Origin: DATDDB01 sp035260545
Lineage (GTDB): Bacteria; Pseudomonadota; Gammaproteobacteria; Burkholderiales; Gallionellaceae
Length of the DNA stretch: 53,279 bases
Assembly (NCBI GenBank): GCA_035260545.1
Contig: DATFUZ010000049.1
Coordinates: 1 to 53,279, forward strand
Reading direction: 5' to 3'
Of this stretch, positions 7,184-17,128 are shown in pieces. The notes under the pieces were generated by a model, which was given only the letters and a program-made list of their open reading frames with translations, was not told where the DNA came from and did no database searches. The translations under genes and the position numbers were made by a program. Every line of letters begins with the position of its first letter. Position 1 is the first letter of the stretch.

Positions 7184-8572
7184 CTAACGTCCTCCCATGA
7201 TACTCATTCCTTTGAGCAGGGTAATTGCCTGATTCAACTGGTAATCGTTCTTTGAGCCGAATACTTCGGGGCCCTGTTTGCCGGCCGGCGGCTGGGGCAG
7301 TACCTTAGGCTGCGGCAGCGCCTTGGATGGTGCGGCCTGGGACTTGTCCTGAGACTCGTTGATCAGGTGGTGCTCCAAGTCGGCTTCCCGCAGGCTGAAG
7401 GCGCGATCCGTGCTGGTCGTGGCGGGGTCTTCCACCACGATATCCGGCACAATGCCCTTGGCCTGGATGGAGCGGCCGGCCGGCGTAAAGTAGCGGGCGG
7501 TGGTCAGCTTGATCGCGGTGCCGTTCCCCAGTTGCAGGATGGTCTGCACCGATCCCTTGCCGAAGGTCTGGGTACCCATGATCACGGCACGCTTGTTGTC
7601 CTGCAGGGCGCCGGCGACGATCTCCGAGGCCGAGGCTGAGCCGCCATTCACCAGCACCACCATGGGCACGCGTTTGATGATGGGGGGCAGGTCTTTCAGA
7701 TAATCGGAGGCCGCCCCGCCGCGCAGGTAATCGTTGGGGTTCGCCGTCAGGCGCATGCGGGCGTCTTCCGTGCGTCCTTCGGTATACACCACCAGGGCAT
7801 CCTTGGGCAGGAAGGCCGCCGCGACGCCGACCGCGCTGGTAAGCAGGCCGCCGGGGTCGTTGCGCAGATCCAGCACGATGCCTTTGAGCTCGCCCTGTTT
7901 GGCGAGGCTGGTCAGGGCGGTGGACAGGCTTTCGCCGGTGTGTTCCTGGAACTGGGTGATGCGGACAAAGGCATAACCCGGCTCGACCATCTTGGCCTTC
8001 ACGCTCTTGACCTTGATCACGGCGCGCACTAGATGGAAAATCAAAGGCTTGGCTTCGTTTTTGCGCAGGACCGTCAGGGTCACTTTGCTGCCCGGCTTGC
8101 CGCGCATGCGGTCGACCGCGTCGCTCAGCGACATGCCCTTCACCAGCGTGTCATCTATCTTGAGGATAAGGTCGCCGGTCTTCAGGCCGGCCTGATAGGC
8201 GGGGGTGTCTTCAATCGGGGAAATGACCTTGACCAGGCCGTCTTCCATGCTGACTTCTATGCCCAGGCCGCCGAATTCACCCTGCGTGCCGGCCTGCAGG
8301 TCGCGGTATGCCTCGGCATCCAGGTAGGCGGAGTGGGGGTCCAGGCCGCTCAGCATGCCATTGATCGCAAGCGTGATCAGCTTCTTGTCGGAGACCGGCT
8401 CGACGTAATCGCTCTTGATGCGGCCGAACACCTCGGCAAACTCGCGCAGCTCGTCGACGGGCAGGGGCGAACCGCTGGTTTTTTCGGCGATCGCGGGAAG
8501 CTGAAGGCTGAGCAATACCCCAGCAAGCGCTCCCAGTCCAAGCAACCCGAATTTCTCTAAGGAACTGCGCAT
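7184..8572 (-). CDS. ctpA: S41-family C-terminal processing protease (CtpA/Prc type)
   Basis: Periplasmic serine protease of 462 residues, probably anchored by an N-terminal hydrophobic segment. A PDZ domain lies at roughly residues 95-170 (FGGLGIEV to LILKIDD). The Ser/Lys dyad is carried by the GGSASASE motif near residues 311-317 and by the lysine of FGKGSVQT near 339. Length is normal for the short CtpA group. The start at 8572 was chosen because it has a GAGG ribosome-binding site and lies 17 bases after envC, while the longer frame overlaps envC. Such proteases trim envelope proteins and peptidoglycan hydrolases, which fits its neighbour envC. The C-terminal tail is proline- and lysine-rich and low in complexity. 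Confidence 0.92.
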   Translation of the reverse strand: MRSSLEKFGLLGLGALAGVLLSLQLPAIAEKTSGSPLPVDELREFAEVFGRIKSDYVEPVSDKKLITLAINGMLSGLDPHSAYLDAEAYRDLQAGTQGEFGGLGIEVSMEDGLVKVISPIEDTPAYQAGLKTGDLILKIDDTLVKGMSLSDAVDRMRGKPGSKVTLTVLRKNEAKPLIFHLVRAVIKVKSVKAKMVEPGYAFVRITQFQEHTGESLSTALTSLAKQGELKGIVLDLRNDPGGLLTSAVGVAAAFLPKDALVVYTEGRTEDARMRLTANPNDYLRGGAASDYLKDLPPIIKRVPMVVLVNGGSASASEIVAGALQDNKRAVIMGTQTFGKGSVQTILQLGNGTAIKLTTARYFTPAGRSIQAKGIVPDIVVEDPATTSTDRAFSLREADLEHHLINESQDKSQAAPSKALPQPKVLPQPPAGKQGPEVFGSKNDYQLNQAITLLKGMSIMGGR

Positions 8573-8589
8573 CTCTGGCCTCTGTAAAA

Positions 8590-9704
8590 TTACCTGCGTG
8601 CGACCCATTTCGCCGGATTCATGGGCTTTCCGTCCTGGCGAAGTTCGAAGTATAAACCGGAATCCGGGTTTCCGCCGGTATTGCCGACGGCGGCGATGGT
8701 GTCGCCGCCCTTGACGATGTCGCCGACCTGCTTGAACAGGGTTTCGTTGTTTGCATACAGGCTCATATAGCCTTTGCCATGGTCTATGATCAATAAGTTC
8801 CCGAAACCGCGCAACCAGTCGGAAAACACCACGCGTCCGGCGGCCACGGCCTTGACCACTTGGCCTTCAGGCGCCCGCACGAACCATCCTTTCCACAGCA
8901 CCGTGCCGTCCGGCCGCCGGTCCCCGAAGCGGTTGGTTACCTGTCCCTTGACGGGCATCGCCAGCCTGCCCTTGAGCGAGGCGAAGGGGCTGCCGTTGGA
9001 CAGCGCGAACATGCGCGCAAGCTTTTCCACCAGCCTGGACAGGCGATTTTCGTTGCGCCGCAGCCGGTCCATCTCCCGGCTCTGCTGGCGTATTTTCGCC
9101 GAAATCCGGTGCAGCACCTGTTGCCGTGCGGCGCGATCCTGCATCAGCGCCTGGCGCTGGGAAGCCGCATCCTGCTGCAGGCCGGCCAATTCCAGGTTCT
9201 TCCGCCGGGACTCGGCAGTGAGCGCATTCAACTGGGCCAGCTTGGCGCGCAAGGCTGCGAGCCAGGCCGCCTGGGCACGCGAGATGTAGCCGTAATATTG
9301 CAGGTCGCGCGCGGTCTGGTTGGGGTCGCGGTCGCCCAGCAGCAGTTGCAGGTAGGCTTGGCGCCCATCCAGGTACTGGTGGTAGAGCAGGGCGGAAAGC
9401 CGCGTTTGCAGCCCCTGCATGTCCTGGCGGACGCGGGCGCCTTTTTGCTGCAACTGTGTCAGTTGCGCGGAAGCGAGCTGCTGCTGGCGGGAGATTTCGC
9501 TCAGCCGCCGGTTGCTGTCGCTGATGGCGCGTTCGGAATCGCGCAGGGCATCGGCGGCTTCGGCCTTGTGTTCGGTGGATTTCTCCAGTTTTTGCTGCAA
9601 GGCGCTGATGCGCTGGCGCAGCTTATCCAGTTCCTCCTGCTCGCCGGCGGCCGCGATGCGAGGTCCCAGGCAAAGGCAGAGCAGGAGAGGAAGGATTATC
9701 CTTT

Positions 9705-9708
<4 letters not shown>
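8590..9708 (-). CDS. envC: EnvC-type murein hydrolase activator
   Basis: Periplasmic activator of N-acetylmuramyl-L-alanine amidases in cell division, 372 residues. It has a signal peptide ending near residue 20, long coiled coils (about 22-115 and 145-245) and a C-terminal LytM domain (about 265-370). The LytM metal ligands are lost: the first histidine position reads KGWFVRA and the HxH position reads GLYFEL, so it should be non-catalytic, as in EnvC. The start is a GTG overlapping the gpmI stop (GTGA); the longer frame runs into gpmI. Coupled to gpmI upstream and ctpA downstream, a common proteobacterial order. Confidence 0.92.
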
Positions 9709-11234
<1,526 letters not shown>

Positions 11235-11237
11235 CAC

Positions 11238-11360
11238 AATTGTATTAAAATATAACGGCGCGCTAATATGGTTATTTTATAATTCTAGACGATTTTAGGC
11301 GACACTTGAAATCGCAGGATTGTGTAGCGTCGTGCGCGACGCGAGAAGGCGGGAAGCAAT
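11238..11360. promoter_or_regulatory. AT-rich divergent promoter region, gpmI / ArsR gene
   Basis: The first half of this spacer is far richer in A and T than the flanking genes and contains several -10-like hexamers, including TATAAT at 11278-11283. A plus-strand pair TTGTAT (11240) and TAATAT (11264) is spaced by 18 bases. Exact promoters for either gene cannot be fixed by eye. Confidence 0.45.
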
Positions 11361-11663
11361 ATGGGAAAGAGACTGATAGACAACGAAACGGACATCGTTC
11401 ATGCAGCCACCGCAATGAAGGCAATCGCCCACCCGTTGCGGCTGAAGATATTGTGCGTGCTGGCAGACGGCGAATTGAGCGTGCAGGACATCGTGGAGCA
11501 GGTCGGCACCTCCCAGAGCAATATTTCCCAGCATTTATCCATCCTGCGCGACAAGGCCGTGCTGACCACCCGCAAGGATGCAAACCGCGTCTATTACCGC
11601 ATCAACGATGCGCGCGTGATCAAGCTGGTCACCATGACCCGCGACGTCTTCTGTTCCACCTGA
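11361..11663 (+). CDS. ArsR/SmtB-family winged-helix regulator
   Basis: DNA-binding repressor-type protein of 100 residues. The winged helix runs from AIAHPLRLKILCVLADGE through the recognition helix SQSNISQHLSILRDKAV and a VYYRI wing. There are two cysteines, in ILCVL and in the final FCST, but no CxC metal site on helix 3 like that of ArsR. Similar proteins sense metals, sulfur species or redox state; the ligand is not evident. It is divergent from gpmI and is followed by converging genes, so its target is not revealed by context. Self-regulation through the AT-rich spacer is a reasonable guess. Confidence 0.85.
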   Translation: MGKRLIDNETDIVHAATAMKAIAHPLRLKILCVLADGELSVQDIVEQVGTSQSNISQHLSILRDKAVLTTRKDANRVYYRINDARVIKLVTMTRDVFCST

Positions 11664-11678
11664 TCGCGCGCCCGTTCG

Positions 11679-11975
11679 TCATCCCCCGTTCCCATCGACC
11701 AGGCTTTGCGGCGCCACGCTGCTGCCGGTAATTTTCACCATCTTGTGGCGCGATTGCGCGCCGCGCAGCAACTCAACGTTGCGCAACGGCACCGCGAAAC
11801 GCTCCGCAATGAAGCGCAGAAGGGCGTCATTGGCCTTGCCCTCTATGGGCGGCGCGGCAAGCCGGATCTTCAGCGCCTCGCCGTGCAGCCCGGCGACCTC
11901 GCTGCGCTTCGCGCCAGGCTGCGCATGGATCGCTAATATCACTGCGTCGCCGTCCTTGCGGAACCACCCCGCCAC
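11679..11975 (-). CDS. DUF167 / YggU family protein
   Basis: Small soluble protein of 98 residues of the YggU family (DUF167), function unknown. Family marks are VQPGAK-like AQPGAKRSEV, the segment LRLAAPPIEGKAN-like IRLAAPPIEGKAN, and LLRGAQSRHKMVKI. It starts with GTG at 11975, one base after the yggT stop. The cluster yggU-yggT-proC-yggS is conserved in many proteobacteria. It faces the ArsR gene tail to tail, 15 bases apart. Confidence 0.9.
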   Translation of the reverse strand: MAGWFRKDGDAVILAIHAQPGAKRSEVAGLHGEALKIRLAAPPIEGKANDALLRFIAERFAVPLRNVELLRGAQSRHKMVKITGSSVAPQSLVDGNGG

Positions 11976-11976
11976 T

Positions 11977-12537
11977 TCAGAGCGCCCTCAGCAGCAGCGC
12001 CTCCAGCCCGTTCAGCGGCAGGGAGACTATGAAATAGCAGAGGAAGAACAGGATCAGGAAGGAGAAGTCCAGGCTGCCGCGGCGAGGTACCAGCCGCCGC
12101 AGCGGACGCAGAAAGGGGCGAGTGATGCTCCCCAGCACGTCCGCGAAGGGCGCGTGCGGATTGGTCCAGGACAGCAGCGCCTCCAGGAACAGCGCGCCCA
12201 TCAGCAGGTAGATGCTGATTTTCAGCAACTGCAGCGCCGCCCACACCGGCAGCACCCAAGTGCCGAGGCCGTGGCCATGCACCAGCAGCGTGGCGCATAG
12301 GAAGGCCAGTTCGACCAGGAAGGCCAGCAATACCGAAGCGGTGTCCAGCATGCGGATGGGCGGGATGAAGCGGCGCGCCGGGCGCACCACCGGATTGGTC
12401 AGCAGGAAGGCGAACTCGCCCAGCGGGTTGTGCATGGGTGCGCGCAGCCATTGCAGGTGGAAGCGCAGCAGCAGGAGGGCCGCGTAGGGCTGCACCAGGG
12501 TATCCAGGAAGAACTGCAAGACATCCGTCAGCATCAC
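11977..12537 (-). CDS. YggT family membrane protein
   Basis: Inner-membrane protein of 186 residues with two copies of the YGGT domain, each a pair of hydrophobic helices: about residues 1-30 and 65-100, then 105-125 and 155-180. Conserved TNPVVRPARRFIPP and ITRPFLRPLRRLVPR segments follow the first helix of each copy. It is linked to cell-envelope or osmotic functions in other bacteria, without a defined biochemical role. The start overlaps the proC stop by four bases. Confidence 0.9.
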   Translation of the reverse strand: MMLTDVLQFFLDTLVQPYAALLLLRFHLQWLRAPMHNPLGEFAFLLTNPVVRPARRFIPPIRMLDTASVLLAFLVELAFLCATLLVHGHGLGTWVLPVWAALQLLKISIYLLMGALFLEALLSWTNPHAPFADVLGSITRPFLRPLRRLVPRRGSLDFSFLILFFLCYFIVSLPLNGLEALLLRAL

Positions 12538-13361
12538 GCGCCCCCGAGTTCGTCACCCATCTCGTTCGCGCGCGCAGCGGCGGCGCGCGCGGCCTCGATG
12601 ATATGCTGCTTCACGCTGTTCGCCTCCATGCTGAGCAGGGCACGCTCGGTTGTGCCGTTCTTCGACGTGACGCGGGCGCGCAGTGTCGCCGGGTCCTCCG
12701 TGCTCTCGCGGGCCAGCTTGGCCGCGCCGTAGGCGGTTTCCAGCGCGAGTTTGCGCGCGGTTTGCCGTGGCAGGCCCAGTTCCATGCCCGCCTGTTCCAG
12801 CGCCTCGATGAAATAAAAGAAATAGGCCGGGCCGCTGCCGGAAACGGCGGTGACAGCATCGAGCGCGGGTTCTGCGTCCACCCAGACGTAGTCCCCGGTC
12901 GCGCGCACCACCTCCTCCACGCGCTGCCGCTGTGCATTGCTGAGCCTGGCGGGGCCATACAGCCCGGTCATACCTGCGCCGACCAGCGCGGGGGTGTTGG
13001 GCATGGCGCGCACGGTCACGAATCCGGCGTTGCGATTTCCCAGCCATTGCTCCAGCGTATCGAGCCGGATGCCCGCCGCGATGGACAGCACCGCCTGCCC
13101 CGCCGCCAGCAGCGGGCCGAGCGTAGTGGCCACCGCCTTCATTTGCTGCGGCTTTACCGCCAGCACGGCAATGTCGGCATTGGCGACCGCGCCTGCGTCG
13201 AGCGCCGCGAAGGCTGCGACGCCCTGCGCAGCCACGCGCTGTCGCGCCTCATCCAGCGGTTCCACCACGCGGATGTCGGCAGGGCGGCAGGTGCCATTGA
13301 GCAACAATCCCCCTATCATGGCGCTCGCCATGTTGCCGCCGCCGATAAAACAGATATTCAT
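12534..13361 (-). CDS. proC: Pyrroline-5-carboxylate reductase
   Basis: Last enzyme of proline synthesis, reducing pyrroline-5-carboxylate with NAD(P)H; 275 residues. An N-terminal Rossmann fold has FIGGGNMASAMIGGL, and the central segment has MPNTPALVGAGMTGL. The C-terminal dimerisation domain contains TAVSGSGPAYFFYFIEAL and TSKNGTTERAL, the substrate-binding signature. It is cytoplasmic and starts at the expected MNICFIGGG. It directly follows yggS with no gap and overlaps yggT, so the four genes form one operon. Confidence 0.96.
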   Translation of the reverse strand: MNICFIGGGNMASAMIGGLLLNGTCRPADIRVVEPLDEARQRVAAQGVAAFAALDAGAVANADIAVLAVKPQQMKAVATTLGPLLAAGQAVLSIAAGIRLDTLEQWLGNRNAGFVTVRAMPNTPALVGAGMTGLYGPARLSNAQRQRVEEVVRATGDYVWVDAEPALDAVTAVSGSGPAYFFYFIEALEQAGMELGLPRQTARKLALETAYGAAKLARESTEDPATLRARVTSKNGTTERALLSMEANSVKQHIIEAARAAAARANEMGDELGGA

Positions 13362-14057
13362 TCACGTTTCCCCATAATTGCGTTGCCCGAAAATGGCCGA
13401 TCCGATGCGCACGATGGTGGCGCCCTCGCAAATTGCAGCTTCCATGTCCTGCGACATGCCCATGGACAGGGTGTCCAGGCGCAGGCCCGACGCGCGCAAT
13501 TGTTGCATGAGTTCACGCAATTGCGCGAACGGCTTGCGCTGTGCCGCCAATTCGTTGGTGGGCGCGGGGATGGCCATCAGCCCGCGCAGGGCGAGGCCCG
13601 GTAGCGCGGCCACCTGCTGCGCGAGGCGGGCCGCCTCGTGGAGCGGCACGCCGCTTTTGCTGCCCTCGCCGCTGACGTTCACCTGGATGCACACCTGCAG
13701 CGGCTGCAGCCCGCTCGGCCGCTGGCTCGACAGGCGCTCCGCGATTTTCAGCCGGTCCACCCCATGCACCCAGGCGAAGTTTTCCGCAACGGCCCGAGTC
13801 TTGTTGCTCTGCAGCGGGCCGATGAAATGCCACTCGATGTCGAGATCCTGCAATTCGGCCATTTTGTCCAGCGCTTCCTGCACGTAGCTTTCGCCGAATG
13901 CGCGCTGTCCCGCGGCGTATGCTTCGCGCACCGCTGCAGCGGGAAAAGTCTTGCTCACCGCGAGCAGCGAGACCGCTCCAACGTCCCGCCGCGCCTGAGT
14001 TGCGGCTCGCGCAATGGCCAGGCGGACGGCTTGCAAGTTGGAAGCGATTGCAGTCAT
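13362..14057 (-). CDS. yggS: YggS family pyridoxal-phosphate homeostasis protein
   Basis: Cytoplasmic PLP-binding TIM-barrel protein of 231 residues involved in vitamin B6 balance, related to eukaryotic PROSC. The PLP lysine sits in LLAVSKTFPAA near residue 35. Other family segments are FGESYVQEAL, IEWHFIGPLQSNK and the phosphate-binding GMSQDMEAAI. It is first in the yggS-proC-yggT-yggU operon and divergent from pilT, a common proteobacterial arrangement. Confidence 0.95.
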   Translation of the reverse strand: MTAIASNLQAVRLAIARAATQARRDVGAVSLLAVSKTFPAAAVREAYAAGQRAFGESYVQEALDKMAELQDLDIEWHFIGPLQSNKTRAVAENFAWVHGVDRLKIAERLSSQRPSGLQPLQVCIQVNVSGEGSKSGVPLHEAARLAQQVAALPGLALRGLMAIPAPTNELAAQRKPFAQLRELMQQLRASGLRLDTLSMGMSQDMEAAICEGATIVRIGSAIFGQRNYGET

Positions 14058-14130
14058 AATCGGAGCGCTATCTACGCGTAAAGTGGCGTGCGGCCCGCAT
14101 GGGAGCTGCCCTTAATTCAGGGAATTATAT

Positions 14131-15186
14131 ATGGATATCACCGAACTGCTCCATTTCGGCGTCAAGAACAAGGCATCGGACTTGCACCTGTCCGCCGGGT
14201 TGCCGCCCATGATCCGCGTGCACGGCGACGTGCGCCGCATCAACCTGCCCCCGATGGAGCACAAGGAAGTGCACGCCATGGTGTATGACATCATGAACGA
14301 TGCGCAGCGCAAGCACTATGAGGAAAACAAGGAGATCGACTTTTCCTTCGAGGTTCCGGGACTCGCGCGTTTCCGCGTGAACGCATTCGTGCACAACCGC
14401 GGCGCGGGCGCGGTGATGCGTACCATTCCCTCCAAGATCCTGTCGCTCGAAGAACTGAAGGCGCCGAAGATTTTCGAGTCCATCTCCGATTATCCGCGCG
14501 GCATGGTGCTGGTTACCGGCCCGACCGGTTCCGGCAAGTCGACCACGCTGGCGGCCATGATCAACCACAAGAACGACACCGAGATGGGGCATATCCTGAC
14601 CGTCGAAGACCCCATCGAATTCGTTCACGAATCGCGGAAGTGCCTGGTCAACCAGCGCGAAGTCGGACCGCACACCCTGTCGTTCGCCAATGCGCTGCGC
14701 TCCGCGCTGCGTGAAGACCCGGACGTCATCCTGGTGGGTGAAATGCGCGACCTCGAGACCATCCGCCTGGCGATGACGGCGGCGGAAACCGGCCACCTGG
14801 TGTTCGGCACCCTGCACACCAGCTCGGCGGCCAAGACCATAGACCGTATCATCGACGTGTTTCCCGCGGACGAAAAGGAAATGGTGCGCGCGATGCTGTC
14901 GGAATCGCTGCGCGCGGTGATTTCCCAGACCCTGCTCAAGACCAAGGATGGCTCGGGCCGTGTTGCCGCCCACGAGATCATGATCTGCACTCCCGCCATC
15001 CGCAACCTGATCCGCGAGGCCAAGGTCCCGCAGATGTATTCCGCCATCCAGACCGGCGGCAGCATAGGCATGCAGACCCTGGACCAGTGCCTGGTCAACC
15101 TGGTGAAGGGCGGCACGGTCGATCCTGCGGAAGCGCGCAGCAAGGCCATGAACAAGGAGCTCTTTCCGGGCGGGCCGAAGGAGTAA
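14131..15186 (+). CDS. pilT: Type IV pilus retraction ATPase PilT
   Basis: Hexameric motor that pulls pilin subunits out of the fibre, driving twitching and DNA uptake; 351 residues. The N-terminal PAS-like domain opens with MDITELLHFGVKNKASDLHL. Walker A GPTGSGKST lies at residues 130-138, the Asp box around VEDPIEFVHE, Walker B in VILVGEMRDLE, and a His box in GHLVFGTLHTSSA. The retraction-specific AIRNLIRE motif is present near residue 290. It is divergent from yggS and followed three bases later by pilU. The upstream spacer is short and AT-rich just before the start. Confidence 0.97.
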   Translation: MDITELLHFGVKNKASDLHLSAGLPPMIRVHGDVRRINLPPMEHKEVHAMVYDIMNDAQRKHYEENKEIDFSFEVPGLARFRVNAFVHNRGAGAVMRTIPSKILSLEELKAPKIFESISDYPRGMVLVTGPTGSGKSTTLAAMINHKNDTEMGHILTVEDPIEFVHESRKCLVNQREVGPHTLSFANALRSALREDPDVILVGEMRDLETIRLAMTAAETGHLVFGTLHTSSAAKTIDRIIDVFPADEKEMVRAMLSESLRAVISQTLLKTKDGSGRVAAHEIMICTPAIRNLIREAKVPQMYSAIQTGGSIGMQTLDQCLVNLVKGGTVDPAEARSKAMNKELFPGGPKE

Positions 15187-15189
15187 GCC

Positions 15190-16326
15190 ATGGAACGCGA
15201 TCAGGCAACGGAACTCATACACAACCTTCTGCGCGGCATGCTCGCCAAGAAGGCCTCGGACCTTTTCGTCACAGCCGGTTTCCCGCCAGCCTTCAAGATC
15301 GACGGCAAGGTGACCCCCGTGTCCAGCCAGGCGCTCACCTCGCAGCATACGCAGGAACTTGCGCGCGGCATCATGAACGACAAGCAGGCGGCCGAATTCG
15401 AGGCGACCCACGAATGCAACTTCGCCATCAGCCCGCCCGGCATCGGGCGCTTCCGCGTGAACGTATTCATGCAGCAGCAGCGGGTGGGCATGGTCCTGCG
15501 TACCATCACCACCAAGATTCCCGACCTAGACGCCATGGGGCTCCCGCCCCAGCTCAAGGACATCGTGATGACCAAGCGCGGCCTGGTGATTCTGGTCGGC
15601 GCCACCGGCTCCGGCAAGTCGACCACGCTGGCAGCCATGCTGGGACACCGCAACCGCAACAGCTACGGGCATATCGTCACCATCGAGGATCCGGTCGAAT
15701 ACGTGCACGACCACGACAAATGCATCATCACCCACCGCGAGGTGGGGGTGGACACGGAAAGCTGGCAGGCGGCCCTGAAGAACACCCTGCGTCAGGCGCC
15801 GGATGTCATTCTGATCGGCGAGATCCGTGACCGCGAGACCATGGAATATGCCGTGGCCTTTGCCGAAACCGGCCACCTCTGCATGGCCACGCTGCACGCC
15901 AACAGCTCCAACCAGGCGCTGGACCGCATCATCAACTTTTTCCCCGAAGAACGGCGCGAGCAGTTGCTGATGGACCTGTCGCTCAACACCAAGGCCTTCA
16001 TCTCGCAGCGCCTGATCCCGAAGGCTGGCGGCGCCGGCCGCGCCTGCGCGATGGAGATCATGATCAATTCGCCATTGATCTCGGACCTGATCTTCAAGGG
16101 GCATGTGCACGAGATCAAGGAGGTGATGAAGAAGTCGCGCGAACTGGGCATGCAGACCTTCGATCAGGCGCTGTTCGACCTGTTCGAGGTCGGCCAGATC
16201 AGCTACGAAGACGCTCTGAAGAACGCCGACTCGGTGAACGACCTGCGCCTGAGAATCAAGCTGGAAAGCAAGACCGCACAGGGGCGCGACCTCGGGGCAG
16301 GCACGGCCGGCCTCAGGGTGACCTGA
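15190..16326 (+). CDS. pilU: PilT-dependent ATPase PilU
   Basis: Accessory type IV pilus retraction ATPase of 378 residues that works with PilT. Walker A GATGSGKST is at residues 137-145; Asp box is VTIEDPVEYVHD and Walker B VILIGEIRDRE. In place of the PilT AIRNLIRE motif it has SPLISDLIFKG, as expected for PilU. The C-terminal extension of about 25 residues is basic and low in complexity. It starts three bases after pilT and ends at a strong bidirectional terminator. Confidence 0.95.
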   Translation: MERDQATELIHNLLRGMLAKKASDLFVTAGFPPAFKIDGKVTPVSSQALTSQHTQELARGIMNDKQAAEFEATHECNFAISPPGIGRFRVNVFMQQQRVGMVLRTITTKIPDLDAMGLPPQLKDIVMTKRGLVILVGATGSGKSTTLAAMLGHRNRNSYGHIVTIEDPVEYVHDHDKCIITHREVGVDTESWQAALKNTLRQAPDVILIGEIRDRETMEYAVAFAETGHLCMATLHANSSNQALDRIINFFPEERREQLLMDLSLNTKAFISQRLIPKAGGAGRACAMEIMINSPLISDLIFKGHVHEIKEVMKKSRELGMQTFDQALFDLFEVGQISYEDALKNADSVNDLRLRIKLESKTAQGRDLGAGTAGLRVT

Positions 16327-16342
16327 CGGGTAACTTCCGCTG

Positions 16343-16381
16343 CAGATGAAAATGCCGCACCCGGTGCGGCATTTTCATCTG
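16343..16381. terminator. Bidirectional rho-independent terminator, pilU / lytic transglycosylase
   Basis: Perfect 19-base inverted repeat with a central unpaired C. The stem core is GCCGCACC/GGTGCGGC, and the arms carry AAAAT and ATTTT tracts. It lies 16 bases after the pilU stop and between converging genes, so it can serve both strands. Confidence 0.8.
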
Positions 16382-16477
16382 TGCGGGTTGGCGCATGTGG
16401 CACAGCGATATGCCAGGACCCGCACGCGGCCACCGCTGCTGCCGCGGACCGGCGAGGATCCAGGGCACGGGACGGGG

Positions 16478-17128
16478 CTAACCCGGTGAGTCGGAATTGA
16501 GCGCGGTGAGGGTGCGCGGCAGGCTCCAGTGCCGCCGCCAGGCCCTTCTCACGCGGTTCGGGTACGTGGTATTGCCCAGCGAGCCGTTATACCTTTCCAG
16601 TGCGCGGTAGAGATCGCCCTTTTCCAAGTCGAGGTAAAAACGCAGGATGGTGCAGCCATAGCGCAGGTTGGTGCGCAGGTGAAACAGGTTCTGCCCGTTC
16701 GTGCCGATCTGTTTTACCCAGAATGGCATCACCTGCATGTAGCCGCGCGCGCCAGCGCGGGAGATCGCATACTTGTGAAAGCGGCTCTCCACCTCGATCA
16801 GTCCCAGCACCATCTGCGGGTCGAGGCCGGCGCGCGTGGCTTCATATTGCACCGAAATGAGGAAGCCGCGGCGTTCCTCCGGGTCCGGCATCATCGGCGC
16901 CAAGCGGCGCGACATCTCGGTCAGCCACTGTTCGCCGAGCTGTTTGTTGGCAAAAACCAGCCGCGGCGCGGCCTGGTCGGAGACGCTTTGCTGCAGCACG
17001 GCGCGCACGCTGGCCGCCAGCGGTATATATTGCTGGTCGCCGGCGCTGGCGACGCCGCAAGAGAGCAGCCCTGCGGCCATCAGCGAGACGCTGAACTGGC
17101 GCAGCAGCTTGTGCCGTGTCAGGCGCAT
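16478..17128 (-). CDS. SLT-family lytic transglycosylase
   Basis: Periplasmic peptidoglycan-cleaving enzyme of 216 residues. A signal sequence covers about residues 1-29; LLSC at 21-24 could be a weak lipobox, while ASAG offers a signal-peptidase I site. The SLT domain holds the catalytic glutamate 114 in VLGLIEVESRF, followed by AISRAGARGYMQVMP and a YNGSLG motif. The start at 17128 overlaps the proS end by ten bases; the longer frame runs inside proS. Such short transglycosylases act in wall turnover or help insertion of pili and secretion machines. Its nearness to pilTU is noted, but it is on the opposite strand. Confidence 0.9.
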   Translation of the reverse strand: MRLTRHKLLRQFSVSLMAAGLLSCGVASAGDQQYIPLAASVRAVLQQSVSDQAAPRLVFANKQLGEQWLTEMSRRLAPMMPDPEERRGFLISVQYEATRAGLDPQMVLGLIEVESRFHKYAISRAGARGYMQVMPFWVKQIGTNGQNLFHLRTNLRYGCTILRFYLDLEKGDLYRALERYNGSLGNTTYPNRVRRAWRRHWSLPRTLTALNSDSPG